DNA of 64,000 nucleotides from Salinibacter sp. 10B (GTDB lineage: Bacteria > Bacteroidota > Rhodothermia > Rhodothermales > Salinibacteraceae), in contig NZ_MQWC01000004.1 of the NCBI RefSeq assembly GCF_002954405.1, forward strand, positions 532,065 through 596,064, given 5' to 3'. Made by a program: the position numbers and the translations under genes. The stretch's first letter is position 1. Each line of letters starts with the position of its first letter. Below the pieces are notes generated by a model that was not told where the DNA came from, did not search any database, and worked only from the letters and a program-made list of their open reading frames with translations. This document shows positions 34,108-43,991 of this stretch, piece after piece.

Positions 34108-35601
34108 TCACCGGCTGGGATCCTTTACGCGTGCGCCCAATCCCATCACAGCCGCAAAGTCACCGATCTTCTGCTCGATCTCTTCCCATTCCCGTGCCGG
34201 CACCGATCCCTCCACGATGCCTGCCCCTGAATACAGCGTAAGCTTCTCCTCCTCCGCAAGGCCGGACCGAATCGCCACGGCAAACTCAGCAGCCTCGGGT
34301 CCAACCCACCCCACTGGTCCGGCGTACCAGCCCCGGTCAAACGGCTCCTGCGTCCGAATCGCCGTAAGCGCCTGGTCGGTCGGCACCCCCCCGACCGCCG
34401 GCGTCGGGTGAAGACGATCGAGAAGATCCGTCGTCGCTACCTCCGCCCGCAGCCTGCCCGACAAACGAGCGTGGAGATGGCGTCCCCGTGCAAGCCGCAA
34501 CTCTGAGGGCGTATCCGGCACTTCGACCGACGAACAGAGGCGATCCAACACGTTGCGAATGGCATTCTGCACGAAAGCGTGTTCGCGGCGCTCCTTCGGA
34601 CTGTTTAGCAACTCCTCCCAGAGGGCAGCGTCGGCACTCGGCGTGTCGCCCCGCTCGCCGGTACCGGCCACGGCCTCGCTTACCACCTGTCGTCCCTCCT
34701 GCCGGAACAGGCGTTCCGGGGACGCTCCTAAGAATGCGGGACCGCCCGCCGGAGAGAGAGCAAAATGAAAGCAGCCGGGCGTTGCCGCCTTAAGATGCTG
34801 TAGCACATCAAGTGGGGTGAGCGTCCTCTCGAGCTCCAACGCCACCTTCCGAGCCAATACGACCTTGTCGAGTGCATGGTCTGAAATGGCAGAAAGAGCC
34901 CATTGCACCATGCGGGTCCATTCCTCTTTTTCCGGTGCATCCGTTCGCCCGAGCGGCTTGGGGAGCGAGGGCGAGGCCTCCCGTGTGGGGATCGACAAGA
35001 CCCGGGCCTGTTCGATAAGCGTCTCTGCCCGACCAGCGTCCCGTGGAAAAACGAGATTACACGCCAGCGACACGCCGTCGGGGGCCCGACGAAGCTCAAA
35101 TCGGGGCAAGACGAATCGATAGGTGCCGAAGGGCCTCCAGGGACACTCCGGATTCTCGGTAGTGCGAGACTGCGGTGCATCGAACCGGAGCCCGCCATAG
35201 TAGCGGACCGGGGCCGCCGCCGTGCGAAATCGGTCGTTGAGCGCTCGCTGGAGGCGGTCGTACTCCATCGGCTGCCGGGTGCCAGTAAGCACGTCGGCCG
35301 TACCGGTCGCCGCAACCGCGGGGCGGGACGCCGACGTTTTGGCCTCAGAATGTCCGTTTCCGGAGGGGGAAAACGACGTCGTTTCTGGACTCCGGGGCGC
35401 CCAAAACACCTGCTCCTCGTTCTCCCGTCCCCGAAGCCATTCCAGAAGATTCGCGTTATCGGTCACCGGCACCTGTACCTGCACTGTCCGCTCCGCCCCG
35501 TTTGACCGGTCCGCGCAGGCCGCCCGGATACGGTCTGCAAGGTGTTCGGACGGTGAATCGGCATTGCGGTCGTGCACGAACGGCGAATCCAGATTGGGCA
35601 T
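34108..35601 (-). CDS. menF: Isochorismate synthase
   Basis: Converts chorismate to isochorismate, the first step of menaquinone synthesis. From the ATG at 35601 it has 497 residues. The C-terminal chorismate-binding domain shows ALDKVVLARKVAL, FLGASPERLF, VVSEAVAGTGERG, HPTPAVGGVP and GWYAGPVGWVG. The N-terminal part is variable, as is usual. It is the first men gene on this strand. Anthranilate and salicylate synthases share the domain, but the menD neighbour fixes the assignment. Confidence 0.92.
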   Translation of the reverse strand: MPNLDSPFVHDRNADSPSEHLADRIRAACADRSNGAERTVQVQVPVTDNANLLEWLRGRENEEQVFWAPRSPETTSFSPSGNGHSEAKTSASRPAVAATGTADVLTGTRQPMEYDRLQRALNDRFRTAAAPVRYYGGLRFDAPQSRTTENPECPWRPFGTYRFVLPRFELRRAPDGVSLACNLVFPRDAGRAETLIEQARVLSIPTREASPSLPKPLGRTDAPEKEEWTRMVQWALSAISDHALDKVVLARKVALELERTLTPLDVLQHLKAATPGCFHFALSPAGGPAFLGASPERLFRQEGRQVVSEAVAGTGERGDTPSADAALWEELLNSPKERREHAFVQNAIRNVLDRLCSSVEVPDTPSELRLARGRHLHARLSGRLRAEVATTDLLDRLHPTPAVGGVPTDQALTAIRTQEPFDRGWYAGPVGWVGPEAAEFAVAIRSGLAEEEKLTLYSGAGIVEGSVPAREWEEIEQKIGDFAAVMGLGARVKDPSR

Positions 35602-35633
35602 AGGGCAAAAACTAAACAATAGAAAATGGTCCG

Positions 35634-36320
35634 CTACGACGCGGGGTGCTCTTCGGAGTCGCTGGACGACTCCGACTGTGCGCCCCAGTTGTCCAGAATG
35701 TCACTGGTCATGGCGTCGACCTGCGGAACCGACACTCGGTATTTGAGCGCAGCACGCACGATAAGGCCCCGAAGAACCTGATCGGCGACCGGGAGCGGAT
35801 ACAAGCGACGGCGTACAGATCGGAGGGCCGCTCGCATGGTCCATCCCACAATGCCCCACCGGAAGAGCACAAACGCCGTCAGGCCTACGCCCACGGCTGC
35901 CAGCTGCTCGGCCGTCGCCAGGAAGCTGAGAGTCGCCACGTAGTACCCCCCCTGCAAATACACGTTGCGGAGAACCGATACGACCCGTACGCCCCCTACG
36001 CCCGGAAACGAGGGACTGGCCAGTGTCCACCCACAATACACGCCCACGGCAGCAAGCACCGCCCACTCAAGCGGAACGGCCCACAACAACAGGGGAAGTG
36101 CCCATAGAGTTACGGTACAGGGCGAATCCATCCAGGCATCGGCCCAGCGAATCAACTGATCGAGCGAGACGTGGTCGAGCACCCCTCCGGCGTATTCCCG
36201 TATCCCCTCTTCCGGGATGTGGTACCAGCGCCCCGCCGCCGACATCAATCCGTACGGGGTCGCGACGTACGCCGAGGCGTCGGTACTGGAAGAAGCATGT
36301 GACTCCTCGTCACCGGACAT
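35634..36320 (-). CDS. Hypothetical membrane protein
   Basis: Protein of 228 residues from the ATG at 36320. I do not recognise a family. Four or so hydrophobic segments occupy residues about 75-165 (WALPLLLWAVPLEWAVLAAV, LSFLATAEQLAAVGVGLTAF), and the C-terminus is soluble and ends in a Ser/Glu-rich acidic tail. It precedes menF by 32 bases on the same strand, so it may be cotranscribed with the men genes. No functional motif is visible. Confidence 0.6.
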   Translation of the reverse strand: MSGDEESHASSSTDASAYVATPYGLMSAAGRWYHIPEEGIREYAGGVLDHVSLDQLIRWADAWMDSPCTVTLWALPLLLWAVPLEWAVLAAVGVYCGWTLASPSFPGVGGVRVVSVLRNVYLQGGYYVATLSFLATAEQLAAVGVGLTAFVLFRWGIVGWTMRAALRSVRRRLYPLPVADQVLRGLIVRAALKYRVSVPQVDAMTSDILDNWGAQSESSSDSEEHPAS

Positions 36321-36471
36321 TGCCACTTTGGACTGCGATCATCAACGGTGCGTAGTACGAGCCTCTCGTCACGGCCATACTTAGCGTCTCACTGAGCCGT
36401 TCTGGTCCGCCTCTACTCGACAGGCCACAATAGTTTGGTGAACGTACACGGGACCCGGAAAGCAGTTTCAA

Positions 36472-37194
36472 TCAGTTCTGAAAGTTTTGTCCATCGTTCT
36501 CTTTCGGCACCAGCGAGAGTCGGTCCCCCACCCAGATCCGAAATTGAGGCGCCTCTAGCCCCGTTGCCTTCAGGGGCGGAGTGAGCATCGCCTTTAGGGC
36601 CCGTGCCGTATTCACGCTCGGCTGTGTGGCAGACGCAAGATGGCGCTGAGCCTGCGTTCGAAATGCTTCCTGCACACGTCCCAGGGCTTTCGTCCGCACC
36701 TCCTCGTATACATCCGAGGGGAAAACCCGCATCCATCCCTGGGTTTGACTGCGAACGCGAAGACGCGCCAGATCCGGCTCAACACTGTGCACCGACAACG
36801 CCGGCAGGTCCACGACCACGACATTGCCCTCTTCAATCGCGATCATACGGGGCGAGAGGGCCTGCACGTTGAATCCGTAAGAGACTCGCCCCGGCACCTG
36901 TATGTCGGTACGCGAGGTGCCCTGCAGAAGCGGAAGGGCGGCCGGCTGGGCATACGACAGCACGTGAGTCATCCAATCGGGCGTCAGATACTCAGAGGAA
37001 TCGAGACGAACACGGACGCTGATGTCGAGCGTGCCGGTGACGAGAAAAGACGCCGGCGCTTCTTCCTGTACCGTCGTGATCACGGTTCGCCGCACCTGCT
37101 CCTCGGACGGTTCCTGCGACCACCACAGGCCCACCCCGGCGGCGATCAGGAGCCCGATGAGAATGCCGAGCCCGAGCGACGTGCGACGATTCAT
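36472..37194 (-). CDS. DUF4230-family protein
   Basis: Protein of 240 residues with one N-terminal membrane anchor (GLGILIGLLIAAGVGLWW) and a beta-rich extracytoplasmic body resembling DUF4230. Diagnostic-looking stretches are FLVTGTLDISVRVRLD, VSYGFNVQALSP and VVVDLPALSVHSVEPD. The family has no established function. The gene lies 31 bases downstream of the DMT permease gene on the same strand. Confidence 0.65.
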   Translation of the reverse strand: MNRRTSLGLGILIGLLIAAGVGLWWSQEPSEEQVRRTVITTVQEEAPASFLVTGTLDISVRVRLDSSEYLTPDWMTHVLSYAQPAALPLLQGTSRTDIQVPGRVSYGFNVQALSPRMIAIEEGNVVVVDLPALSVHSVEPDLARLRVRSQTQGWMRVFPSDVYEEVRTKALGRVQEAFRTQAQRHLASATQPSVNTARALKAMLTPPLKATGLEAPQFRIWVGDRLSLVPKENDGQNFQN

Positions 37195-37225
37195 GGCTTA
37201 AGCACCTGCGTCTGTGAAAAATCCG

Positions 37226-38152
37226 TCAGAGCCTCAAAAGCACCAGTGCGACGACCGCACAGCCCATACCGATCTTGTTTTTTGCCGTGAGCTGTTCCCT
37301 CCATCCAAACACCCCAATCCCCGCCGATAACACCATGATGGCAATATTGTTGGCCGGAAATACGAACGGCCCGGGCAGCTCCGCAACGGCGCGCAGCAAG
37401 AATTCCAGCGAGCCGTAGTTGGCAACCCCAAGCACAACGCCCCACCCAACGGTCCGAAGAGACGGCCACGGTTGCCCCCGTAGAATCCGGGCGCCTACGA
37501 TGCCTCCCCCAATCAGAAACGCCATTCCAAACACCAAAAGTAAAAAGAGAACCTGGCTGTTGGCGGCCCCAAAATGCTCCTCGAAGGCCTTCATGGAAAG
37601 GTCCACGCTCCCCCCTCCAATAAAGGTGAGCGCCAGTACTCCAAAAGCATACCAGTCGACCCGCCCTAGTGCAGAACCGACCGGCGGGTCCCGAGCTACG
37701 TCCGCCCCGCCGGCAGGCACCGGTTCGGCCTGCCGCTGTTTCTGGGCAAGCAGAAAAAACGCGCAGGCCGCCAACCCCATGCCTCCTCCCTGCGCAACAG
37801 AAGGGACCTCATGCCACACCCACCAGGAGGCAAGAAATGGAATGACGGCCGAGACCCGCATCACCCCAACTGCGAGCGACATGCCCGCCACCTCTGTCGC
37901 GTACGAGAGCAGAAAGAAGCCGGCAATAAGAAGTACCCCCACACTTCCCCCCAGAGCAAGCAGCCCTGGCGACAAGACCAACCCCGCGTCGGTGGAGCGC
38001 CCCCCTGCCCACATCAATAGGCCTGCTACCCCCACGGCCGCTGCGTAGTTGACAGTGAGTAGTGCCGTTCGATCGACATCCGTAGCACCGGTGTGCTTGA
38101 AAATGGCGCCGATGGCCACACTACAGACCACCGCCAAAGCAAGATTCAGCAT
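37226..38152 (-). CDS. EamA/DMT-superfamily permease
   Basis: Inner-membrane transporter-like protein of 308 residues with about ten hydrophobic segments in two halves, the EamA arrangement. The halves are joined by a hydrophilic stretch around QKQRQAEPVPAGG. The conserved WREQLTAKNKIGMG near the end fits the loop before the last segment. The substrate cannot be predicted. It is followed closely by the DUF4230 gene on the same strand. Confidence 0.75.
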   Translation of the reverse strand: MLNLALAVVCSVAIGAIFKHTGATDVDRTALLTVNYAAAVGVAGLLMWAGGRSTDAGLVLSPGLLALGGSVGVLLIAGFFLLSYATEVAGMSLAVGVMRVSAVIPFLASWWVWHEVPSVAQGGGMGLAACAFFLLAQKQRQAEPVPAGGADVARDPPVGSALGRVDWYAFGVLALTFIGGGSVDLSMKAFEEHFGAANSQVLFLLLVFGMAFLIGGGIVGARILRGQPWPSLRTVGWGVVLGVANYGSLEFLLRAVAELPGPFVFPANNIAIMVLSAGIGVFGWREQLTAKNKIGMGCAVVALVLLRL

Positions 38153-38330
38153 AGACAGGCAGGCATGCGGACAAACCAGTTCACATTCTCCCCCCTCTAC
38201 TCCAGGGCAATTTCAGCGTGATGCCCCCTCCTTCGGGACAATCAGACTGGAAACTCCCTTCCCCCCCTACGCTCCGGACTCTCTCCGCCCATGGCAAGTG
38301 CGTTGCTGCTCGCGCCAAGCACACGCCCAG

Positions 38331-39335
38331 TCAGTCGCTAGACAGGAATGTATAGTACTGTAGACGAGACGGGATGGGCTCCGGATCGCGGATGACAAGA
38401 TCGGAAGGGACGTGGATGTTGGGACGCACGTATCCGGTGGTATCCGACCGAATCTGGCTGTACGAGACTGTCGCAAAAAACTCGGAGGAGCGACGAGACG
38501 CGAACAACTGCCGGAACAGCACCCGGTAGCGAATACGGATGGTCGAAGGCTGTAGGGTCACGAGATCCTGCCCGGCCGGAACGCCCGTTACCTCAACGGT
38601 GACCTCACGGGTTTCTTCCGCAAACTTCCCCGCCCGCGCCGTCACGGTCACCTGTTCGGCACTCTTCTCAACCAGCGGAGACAGTGAATCTCGAAGGGCC
38701 ACCTGGCGGCGAACCGTATCCTGGACGTTCCGCATCACCAGCGAATCTGTGGGCCAGTCCGTAATCGTTCCCACGACAGATTCTGCCCCCCAGACCGTAA
38801 CCGAGTCGGGCTCAACCGTCGGTTGTTCAATAAGCTCATGCGCCGACTCGAGCTGCACGCTCAATCGCGGACGAATCGGAACCGTACGCTGAATGCGCGG
38901 CTCCAGTTGGATGTCGATCACGCCCGGCGCCACACTCTCAATCTGGGCATCATTGGTTCGAGGCAGATTCAGCGTCTCCTGGACGTTTACACGCCCCTGC
39001 CCAGCCTGCACCTGAATCGGGGGCGGGGTAAAAACGAGTCGCAGTAGATCCATTCCCGTGCCGCGCAGCTGAACGGTAACCGAGGACGGAGGGTGCTCAA
39101 CCAACGCCTGCCCGTCTGGGACTCCGGCCACCTCTACCGGAAAGTCGACGCTCACCATGCGCTGCTCCTGTAAGGTGAGCGACAGCCAAAGCACAAAGGA
39201 AAGAAGCACGCAGACGGCCACGGCCATCCCCTGTCGCGGATCCTCATCGCGCTGCTGCATCCCCTCGGACGGTCGAAACAAGGACCGTATGCGCTCCAGA
39301 AAAATCGGGACCTGAGAGTCAGAATCAGACGGCAC
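38331..39335 (-). CDS. YbbR/CdaR-like domain protein
   Basis: Protein of 334 residues with one membrane segment (about 37-58, MAVAVCVLLSFVLWLSLTLQ) followed by YbbR-type repeats. Repeat signatures are FPVEVAGVPDGQALVEHPPS, VTVQLRGTGMDL and VTVEVTGVPAGQDLV. In Firmicutes, CdaR regulates the diadenylate cyclase CdaA next door; no cyclase gene is adjacent here, so that role is uncertain. The start is GTG at 39335. The small gene upstream ends 47 bases away on the same strand. Confidence 0.72.
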   Translation of the reverse strand: MPSDSDSQVPIFLERIRSLFRPSEGMQQRDEDPRQGMAVAVCVLLSFVLWLSLTLQEQRMVSVDFPVEVAGVPDGQALVEHPPSSVTVQLRGTGMDLLRLVFTPPPIQVQAGQGRVNVQETLNLPRTNDAQIESVAPGVIDIQLEPRIQRTVPIRPRLSVQLESAHELIEQPTVEPDSVTVWGAESVVGTITDWPTDSLVMRNVQDTVRRQVALRDSLSPLVEKSAEQVTVTARAGKFAEETREVTVEVTGVPAGQDLVTLQPSTIRIRYRVLFRQLFASRRSSEFFATVSYSQIRSDTTGYVRPNIHVPSDLVIRDPEPIPSRLQYYTFLSSD

Positions 39336-39382
39336 AGCACGAAACCACTACTCAAAAACCGACGCGACCGATGCAAACCCTC

Positions 39383-39628
39383 CTACTCGGCATCCGGCGA
39401 GCCGGAAGAAGGATACTCTTCAAGCACGCGGGCGTCTTCCATATTCGGATCCATCTCTCGATCAAAGGCCTGCTTGGACTCCGCAGCAATCTTGGTTACC
39501 CGCTTGGCTGTCGAGTCAATGAGATTGGCCGTGAGTCGCATGACGGCTCCCCCCACGTAGACGGACTTCCCAAGCCAGTTGAGATCACTGATGTTGACAC
39601 GGCGACGGGGCGACGATTCGTCAGACAT
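39383..39628 (-). CDS. Small hypothetical protein
   Basis: Protein of 81 residues from the ATG at 39628. It is not recognised. An amphipathic helical core (WLGKSVYVGGAVMRLTANL) sits between charged ends, and the C-terminus is acidic. The frame extends upstream but crosses the repeat at 39712-39843, so the later ATG is preferred. It lies just upstream of the YbbR gene and may be cotranscribed with it. Confidence 0.55.
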   Translation of the reverse strand: MSDESSPRRRVNISDLNWLGKSVYVGGAVMRLTANLIDSTAKRVTKIAAESKQAFDREMDPNMEDARVLEEYPSSGSPDAE

Positions 39629-39711
39629 AAGAAATTTGGCACTGGGACGTACAGAAAAATCGGGAGGGGTCCACTGCAGACCCAACAGCTTTAGAAACGG
39701 TGCTCTGTTCA

Positions 39712-39843
39712 TACACTGCGAGTCTGGCAGAGCGCGACGACTGCAGAATCGCTGTCCCCAGCCGAGGAGGCAAACGAATACGCTCCAACGTACGTTCGGA
39801 CTACGCAAATATCGGCATCGGGGGGCGCCTAAATGAAAACAGG
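39712..39843. repeat. Intergenic repeat R, copy 2
   Basis: A 132-base homologue of the sequence at 31794-31932, in the same orientation, keeping ATACGCTCC, ATCGGCATCGG and the terminal ATGAAAACAGG. It lies between two small minus-strand genes. A candidate for a dispersed regulatory or miniature mobile element. Confidence 0.6.
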
Positions 39844-39865
39844 CGCCTCGCCCGGTCCTTGAAAG

Positions 39866-40129
39866 TCAGGACCCGTTCCGGGGAGCCTGTCGCTGGGACG
39901 TCTCCGGCTCTGCGGCCCCCGGTCCCTGTCGTGTGGCGCCAGGCGACTCCGTCCGCGCCCGCCGCAGCACTTCTTCAAGTCCATCGGCCAGCGTCTCGCC
40001 AACCTGGAGCATGCCACGCGCGAGAGTGGACGCAGTGGCCTCCACCAGGAAGCCCGCCTGCTCTTCGATATTAAGCTCGTCGAAGTTGCGCCGAGCCTCG
40101 TCGTACCGGGACGATTTCTTGTCCACCAT
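39866..40129 (-). CDS. Small hypothetical protein
   Basis: Protein of 87 residues, not recognised. The first 60 residues look like two or three amphipathic helices (DEARRNFDELNIEEQAGFLV, LARGMLQVGETLADGLEEVL); the end is Pro/Gln-rich and probably disordered. It starts 124 bases from the rsgA start codon and is transcribed away from it. Membrane segments are absent. Confidence 0.6.
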   Translation of the reverse strand: MVDKKSSRYDEARRNFDELNIEEQAGFLVEATASTLARGMLQVGETLADGLEEVLRRARTESPGATRQGPGAAEPETSQRQAPRNGS

Positions 40130-40253
40130 GAATCGAACCGTTTTCGTTGGGGCACCGTTGAGAACAGTCGCACCGGGCCACCGGACGGTGGCCAGGGAAG
40201 AAAGAGACGCATTGGCCCACAGAATGGTTTCTCTTCACTCGGACGACCTGCGC

Positions 40254-41225
40254 ATGAGCCCTCCGGACACCAACGACACGACTGAGACACAATTGGAGGG
40301 GGTCGTTACCCGCTCCACCGGCAGCTGGTACGACGTACGGGTGGGGGATCAGGTCATTCCCTCCCGCGCACGAGGCAAATTTCGCCTCACGAAGCAGAAC
40401 GTCACCAATCCTGTGGCCGTGGGCGACCGCGTCACGATCCGCCTCAACGATGAGGACAACACAGGACTCATCCTCTCCATCCACGATCGCACAAACAAAC
40501 TCAGTCGACGCGCAGCGGGCCACCGGCGCGGAGAGGAGCACGTGATGGTATCCAACGTGGACCGCGCCTGGATCGTCCAGGCCGTGAAGCGCCCCCAGTT
40601 CAACCCGGCGTTCGTCGACCGGGTGCTGGTCGCCACGGCCGTCAATGAGATTCCGGCCGGCCTCATCATCAACAAGATTGACCTTCTCACGGAGGAGGAG
40701 CGCGCGGCGGTAATGGACGTGCACCTTCGCTACGCCGACCTGGGGTATCCCGTAATCACGACGAGTGCGACGGAGAACCTCGGCCTCGCTCGGCTGGAGA
40801 CGGAGTTGAAGGACCAGGTGAGCGTCATCACCGGCCCGTCGGGCACCGGCAAGTCAAGCCTGCTCAATGCGATTGAGCCCGGACTGGACGTGGAGACGGG
40901 CGAAGTCAGCGAAAGCACACGAAAGGGGACCCACACCACCACCCACGCCGAGCTCCATCCCCTCTCCGTCGGAGGCTACGTGGTGGATACCCCGGGCATC
41001 CGCGAGTTCGGCGTCCGTGACATCCACCCGAAGGATCTCGCTCACTTCTTTCCGGACCTTCGGCCCTACGTCAACGAGTGCAAGTTTCCCGACTGCACGC
41101 ACGACCACGAACCGGGATGTGCGATCAAGGCCGCCGTCGACCGAGACGCCATCCATCCTGCCCGCTACGAGAGCTACCTCCGCATTCTGGACTCCCTGCA
41201 AGAGGAAGAAGAGCAACGGTTTTGA
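40254..41225 (+). CDS. rsgA: Ribosome small subunit-dependent GTPase A
   Basis: GTPase that assists late assembly of the 30S subunit. From the ATG at 40254 it has 323 residues: an OB-fold N-terminus (to about 80), a circularly permuted GTPase domain with NKID at 140-143 before the P-loop GPSGTGKS at 194-201, then DTPGIREFG. A zinc-binding C-terminus follows with CKFPDCTHDHEPGC. An in-frame ATG at 40224 is a possible alternative start. The gene stands alone, divergent from the small minus-strand genes. Confidence 0.94.
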   Translation: MSPPDTNDTTETQLEGVVTRSTGSWYDVRVGDQVIPSRARGKFRLTKQNVTNPVAVGDRVTIRLNDEDNTGLILSIHDRTNKLSRRAAGHRRGEEHVMVSNVDRAWIVQAVKRPQFNPAFVDRVLVATAVNEIPAGLIINKIDLLTEEERAAVMDVHLRYADLGYPVITTSATENLGLARLETELKDQVSVITGPSGTGKSSLLNAIEPGLDVETGEVSESTRKGTHTTTHAELHPLSVGGYVVDTPGIREFGVRDIHPKDLAHFFPDLRPYVNECKFPDCTHDHEPGCAIKAAVDRDAIHPARYESYLRILDSLQEEEEQRF

Positions 41226-41396
41226 GCTCGCCCTCGATACGTTGCGTGAGATCCAACCCAATGGAAGGTGCGACGCTCGACGGTGGAAGGTTGTTGAAGA
41301 AGGCGGAGCGACACGCTGGTGACCGTCCCCCTCCCAGCCTTCAACCTACTCGGGAATGGGCAACTGCTAAAGAACAAGGCTCGCTACGTTTGACAA

Positions 41397-43991
41397 TTAG
41401 CTACGAGCTTTCTTCGTGGCGTTGTCGCCCTTATCGAACAGCAGATCCAGCGCCTCATCCATGGTCAAGGCGTCGATCGACTGGTCGTCCTTGAGCGAGG
41501 CGTTGGTGCCGTCGTGCTTCACGTACGGCCCGTAGCGTCCCTTCCATACCTCAATGGGCTCGCCGCTCTCCGGGTGCTGCCCCAATACACGCTGCGGCTT
41601 GTTTCGGTTTTCTTTCTCCCGAATGAGCTCCATCGCCCGGTCGAGGCCCACCGTAAGCACATCATCGTCGTCCTTCAGAGACGCAAAGGTCCCCTTGTGC
41701 TTCACGTAGGGGCCGTAACGCCCGATGTTGGCCGTAATCGGATTGCCGGTCTCGGGGTGCTCTCCCAGTTCCCGAGGCAGATCGATGATTTGCAGCCCGA
41801 GGTCAAAGTCCACGTCGTCCGGCTCTACGCCCGGGGGAAGCGACACGCGCTTCGGTTTGCCCTCCTGGTCGTCGTCGCCCAGCTGCACGTACGGACCGTA
41901 CGGGCCAGACTTAAGCAGCACCGGCTGGTCGACCTCCGGATGAATGCCAAGAACCCGATCGCCCTGGTTGGCCTCTTCGAGAATGTCCTTGAGCGTCTCT
42001 TCCGTCGTGTCGCCGGGGGCAAGATCATCGGGCAACGAGGCAGTGACGGTGGTGTCGTTCATCGGACCTTCCACATACGGTCCGTATTTGCCCACGCGGA
42101 CCACGTAGTCGCCCCACTGATTCGGAAATGAGATTTCGCTGATCTCGCGCCCATCGATCTTGTCGAGCCCCTCTTCCACCCGCGGCTCGATGCCATCGTC
42201 CCCAAAATAGAAGTCGTGGAGATAGGGATCGGGATCCTTGCGTCCGCGCGCAATCTCGTCGAGCACCTCCTCCATCTCCGCCGTAAAGTGCACGTCCACG
42301 AGCGGCTCGAACTGGGCCTCCAGCAGGTTGTTGGTCGCAAAGGCCGTGAAGGTGGGGACGACCGAACTCCCGTTCTTCCGCACGTAGCCTCGCTTCTGGA
42401 TGGTGTCGATAATGGACGCGTAGGTCGAGGGGCGCCCGATGCCTTCCTCTTCAAGCATTTTGACGAGGGAGGCCTCGGTGTAGCGCGACGGGGGCTTCGT
42501 CTCGTGCCCCAGTGGCTCGATGGAGTGCACAAGGAATCCCTGCTCCCCATTCTCGGCGGCGTTGCCGATCGAGGTCTCTCCCACCTCCAGCGGGGGCAAA
42601 GGACGCTCCTGGTCCTCCAACTCTGCATCGGGATCGTCGCTCCCCTCAACGTAGGCCCGGAAAAAGCCCGGAAAGTCGATGTTCTTGCCCGAGGCCCGGA
42701 ACCGGGCCGCCTCCCCGTCCACGTCGACCTCAAAGTAGACGTTCGTATAGCGAAGCCGTGCGTCGGCCATCTGGGTGGCCACTGTCCGCTTCCAAATGAG
42801 GTCGTAGAGCGCTCCCTGAATGCCCGTCAGCTCAAGCTCCTCTTTCGTTTTCATGTCGGAGCCGGCGGGCCGGATGGCCTCGTGGGCCTCCTGCGCGCTG
42901 TCGGACGAGCTGTACTGCCGCACGCTATCGCTGAGGTACTCTTCGCCGTAGCGCTGCGCCACGGCCCCCCGGGCGCCCTTCACCGCCTCGTCGGCCAGAT
43001 TCGTCGAGTCGGTCCGCATGTACGTAATGAACCCGTTTTCGTAGAGCGTCTGGGCGATGCTCATCGTACGCCCGGACGAGAGGTTGAGCTTGCGGTTGGC
43101 CTCCTGCTGAAGGGTAGACGTGATGAACGGCGCCGCGGGCGACTTCGTCCGCGTCCGCTCTTTCCGATCCACGACCTCCCAGGACTTCTCCGGTAGCTGC
43201 TCGGCAATGGCGGTGGCCGTTTCCTCGTTCAGCAACCGCACGTCCTCTCCCTCGGTCACATCGTCTTTCAAGCGCCCCGTGTCCTCGTCGAAATCCTTCC
43301 CCGACGCGAGCCGGACCCCGCCGAGATGGGTCATGTCTGCTTCGAACTGGAGCCCCTTTCGGAGCTGGGCCTTCAAGTCCCAGTAGGTGGCGGGGACAAA
43401 CGTAATGCGCTCTTTTTCCCGCATCACCAGGAGCCGCACCGCCACGCTCTGGACGCGCCCCGCCGAGAGCTTCGGCTTGATCTTGCGCCAGAGGAGCGGC
43501 GAGATGCTGTAGCCCACCAGACGGTCGAGAATGCGACGCGTCTGCTGCGCTTCTACTAAGTGTTCGTCGATGTCTCGGGTGTCGTCGAGCGCGCGCTGGA
43601 TGGCCTCTTCCGTGATTTCGTGAAAGACCATGCGCCGCACCGGGATATCCGGCTCCAGCACCTTCACCAGATGCCAGCCAATCGACTCGCCTTCCCGGTC
43701 TTCGTCTGTCGCAATGTACAGCACGTCGGCCTCGCGGATGGCCTGCCGGAGCTCCTTCACCACGTCCCGCTTCTTCGATGGAACGACGTACAGAGGCTCA
43801 AAACCGTTGTCGACCTTCACACCCAGACGGGCCCAGTCTTCGTCTTTATGTTCTTTGGGAATCTCTTTCGCAGAGGCGGGCAGGTCTCGAATATGGCCCA
43901 TGCTCGCCTCAATCTGAAAGCCGTCCGACGGGAGAAAAGCACGGATGGTGCGTGCCTTCGTGGGCGACTCAACAACGACTAAGTTTTTCAT
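41397..43991 (-). CDS. topA: DNA topoisomerase I
   Basis: Type IA topoisomerase that relaxes negative supercoils. From the ATG at 43991 (MKNLVVVESPTKART) it has 864 residues; the upstream extension is rejected because that motif is the usual N-terminus. The Toprim acidic residues are in ATDEDREGESIGWHL, and the active-site Tyr is in FITYMRTDST. The C-terminal third contains at least four YGPYVK/YGPYVE/YGPYVQ repeats in place of Cys zinc fingers, the arrangement of Bacteroidetes and some other phyla. The 171 bases towards rsgA hold no clear signal. Confidence 0.96.
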   Translation of the reverse strand: MKNLVVVESPTKARTIRAFLPSDGFQIEASMGHIRDLPASAKEIPKEHKDEDWARLGVKVDNGFEPLYVVPSKKRDVVKELRQAIREADVLYIATDEDREGESIGWHLVKVLEPDIPVRRMVFHEITEEAIQRALDDTRDIDEHLVEAQQTRRILDRLVGYSISPLLWRKIKPKLSAGRVQSVAVRLLVMREKERITFVPATYWDLKAQLRKGLQFEADMTHLGGVRLASGKDFDEDTGRLKDDVTEGEDVRLLNEETATAIAEQLPEKSWEVVDRKERTRTKSPAAPFITSTLQQEANRKLNLSSGRTMSIAQTLYENGFITYMRTDSTNLADEAVKGARGAVAQRYGEEYLSDSVRQYSSSDSAQEAHEAIRPAGSDMKTKEELELTGIQGALYDLIWKRTVATQMADARLRYTNVYFEVDVDGEAARFRASGKNIDFPGFFRAYVEGSDDPDAELEDQERPLPPLEVGETSIGNAAENGEQGFLVHSIEPLGHETKPPSRYTEASLVKMLEEEGIGRPSTYASIIDTIQKRGYVRKNGSSVVPTFTAFATNNLLEAQFEPLVDVHFTAEMEEVLDEIARGRKDPDPYLHDFYFGDDGIEPRVEEGLDKIDGREISEISFPNQWGDYVVRVGKYGPYVEGPMNDTTVTASLPDDLAPGDTTEETLKDILEEANQGDRVLGIHPEVDQPVLLKSGPYGPYVQLGDDDQEGKPKRVSLPPGVEPDDVDFDLGLQIIDLPRELGEHPETGNPITANIGRYGPYVKHKGTFASLKDDDDVLTVGLDRAMELIREKENRNKPQRVLGQHPESGEPIEVWKGRYGPYVKHDGTNASLKDDQSIDALTMDEALDLLFDKGDNATKKARS

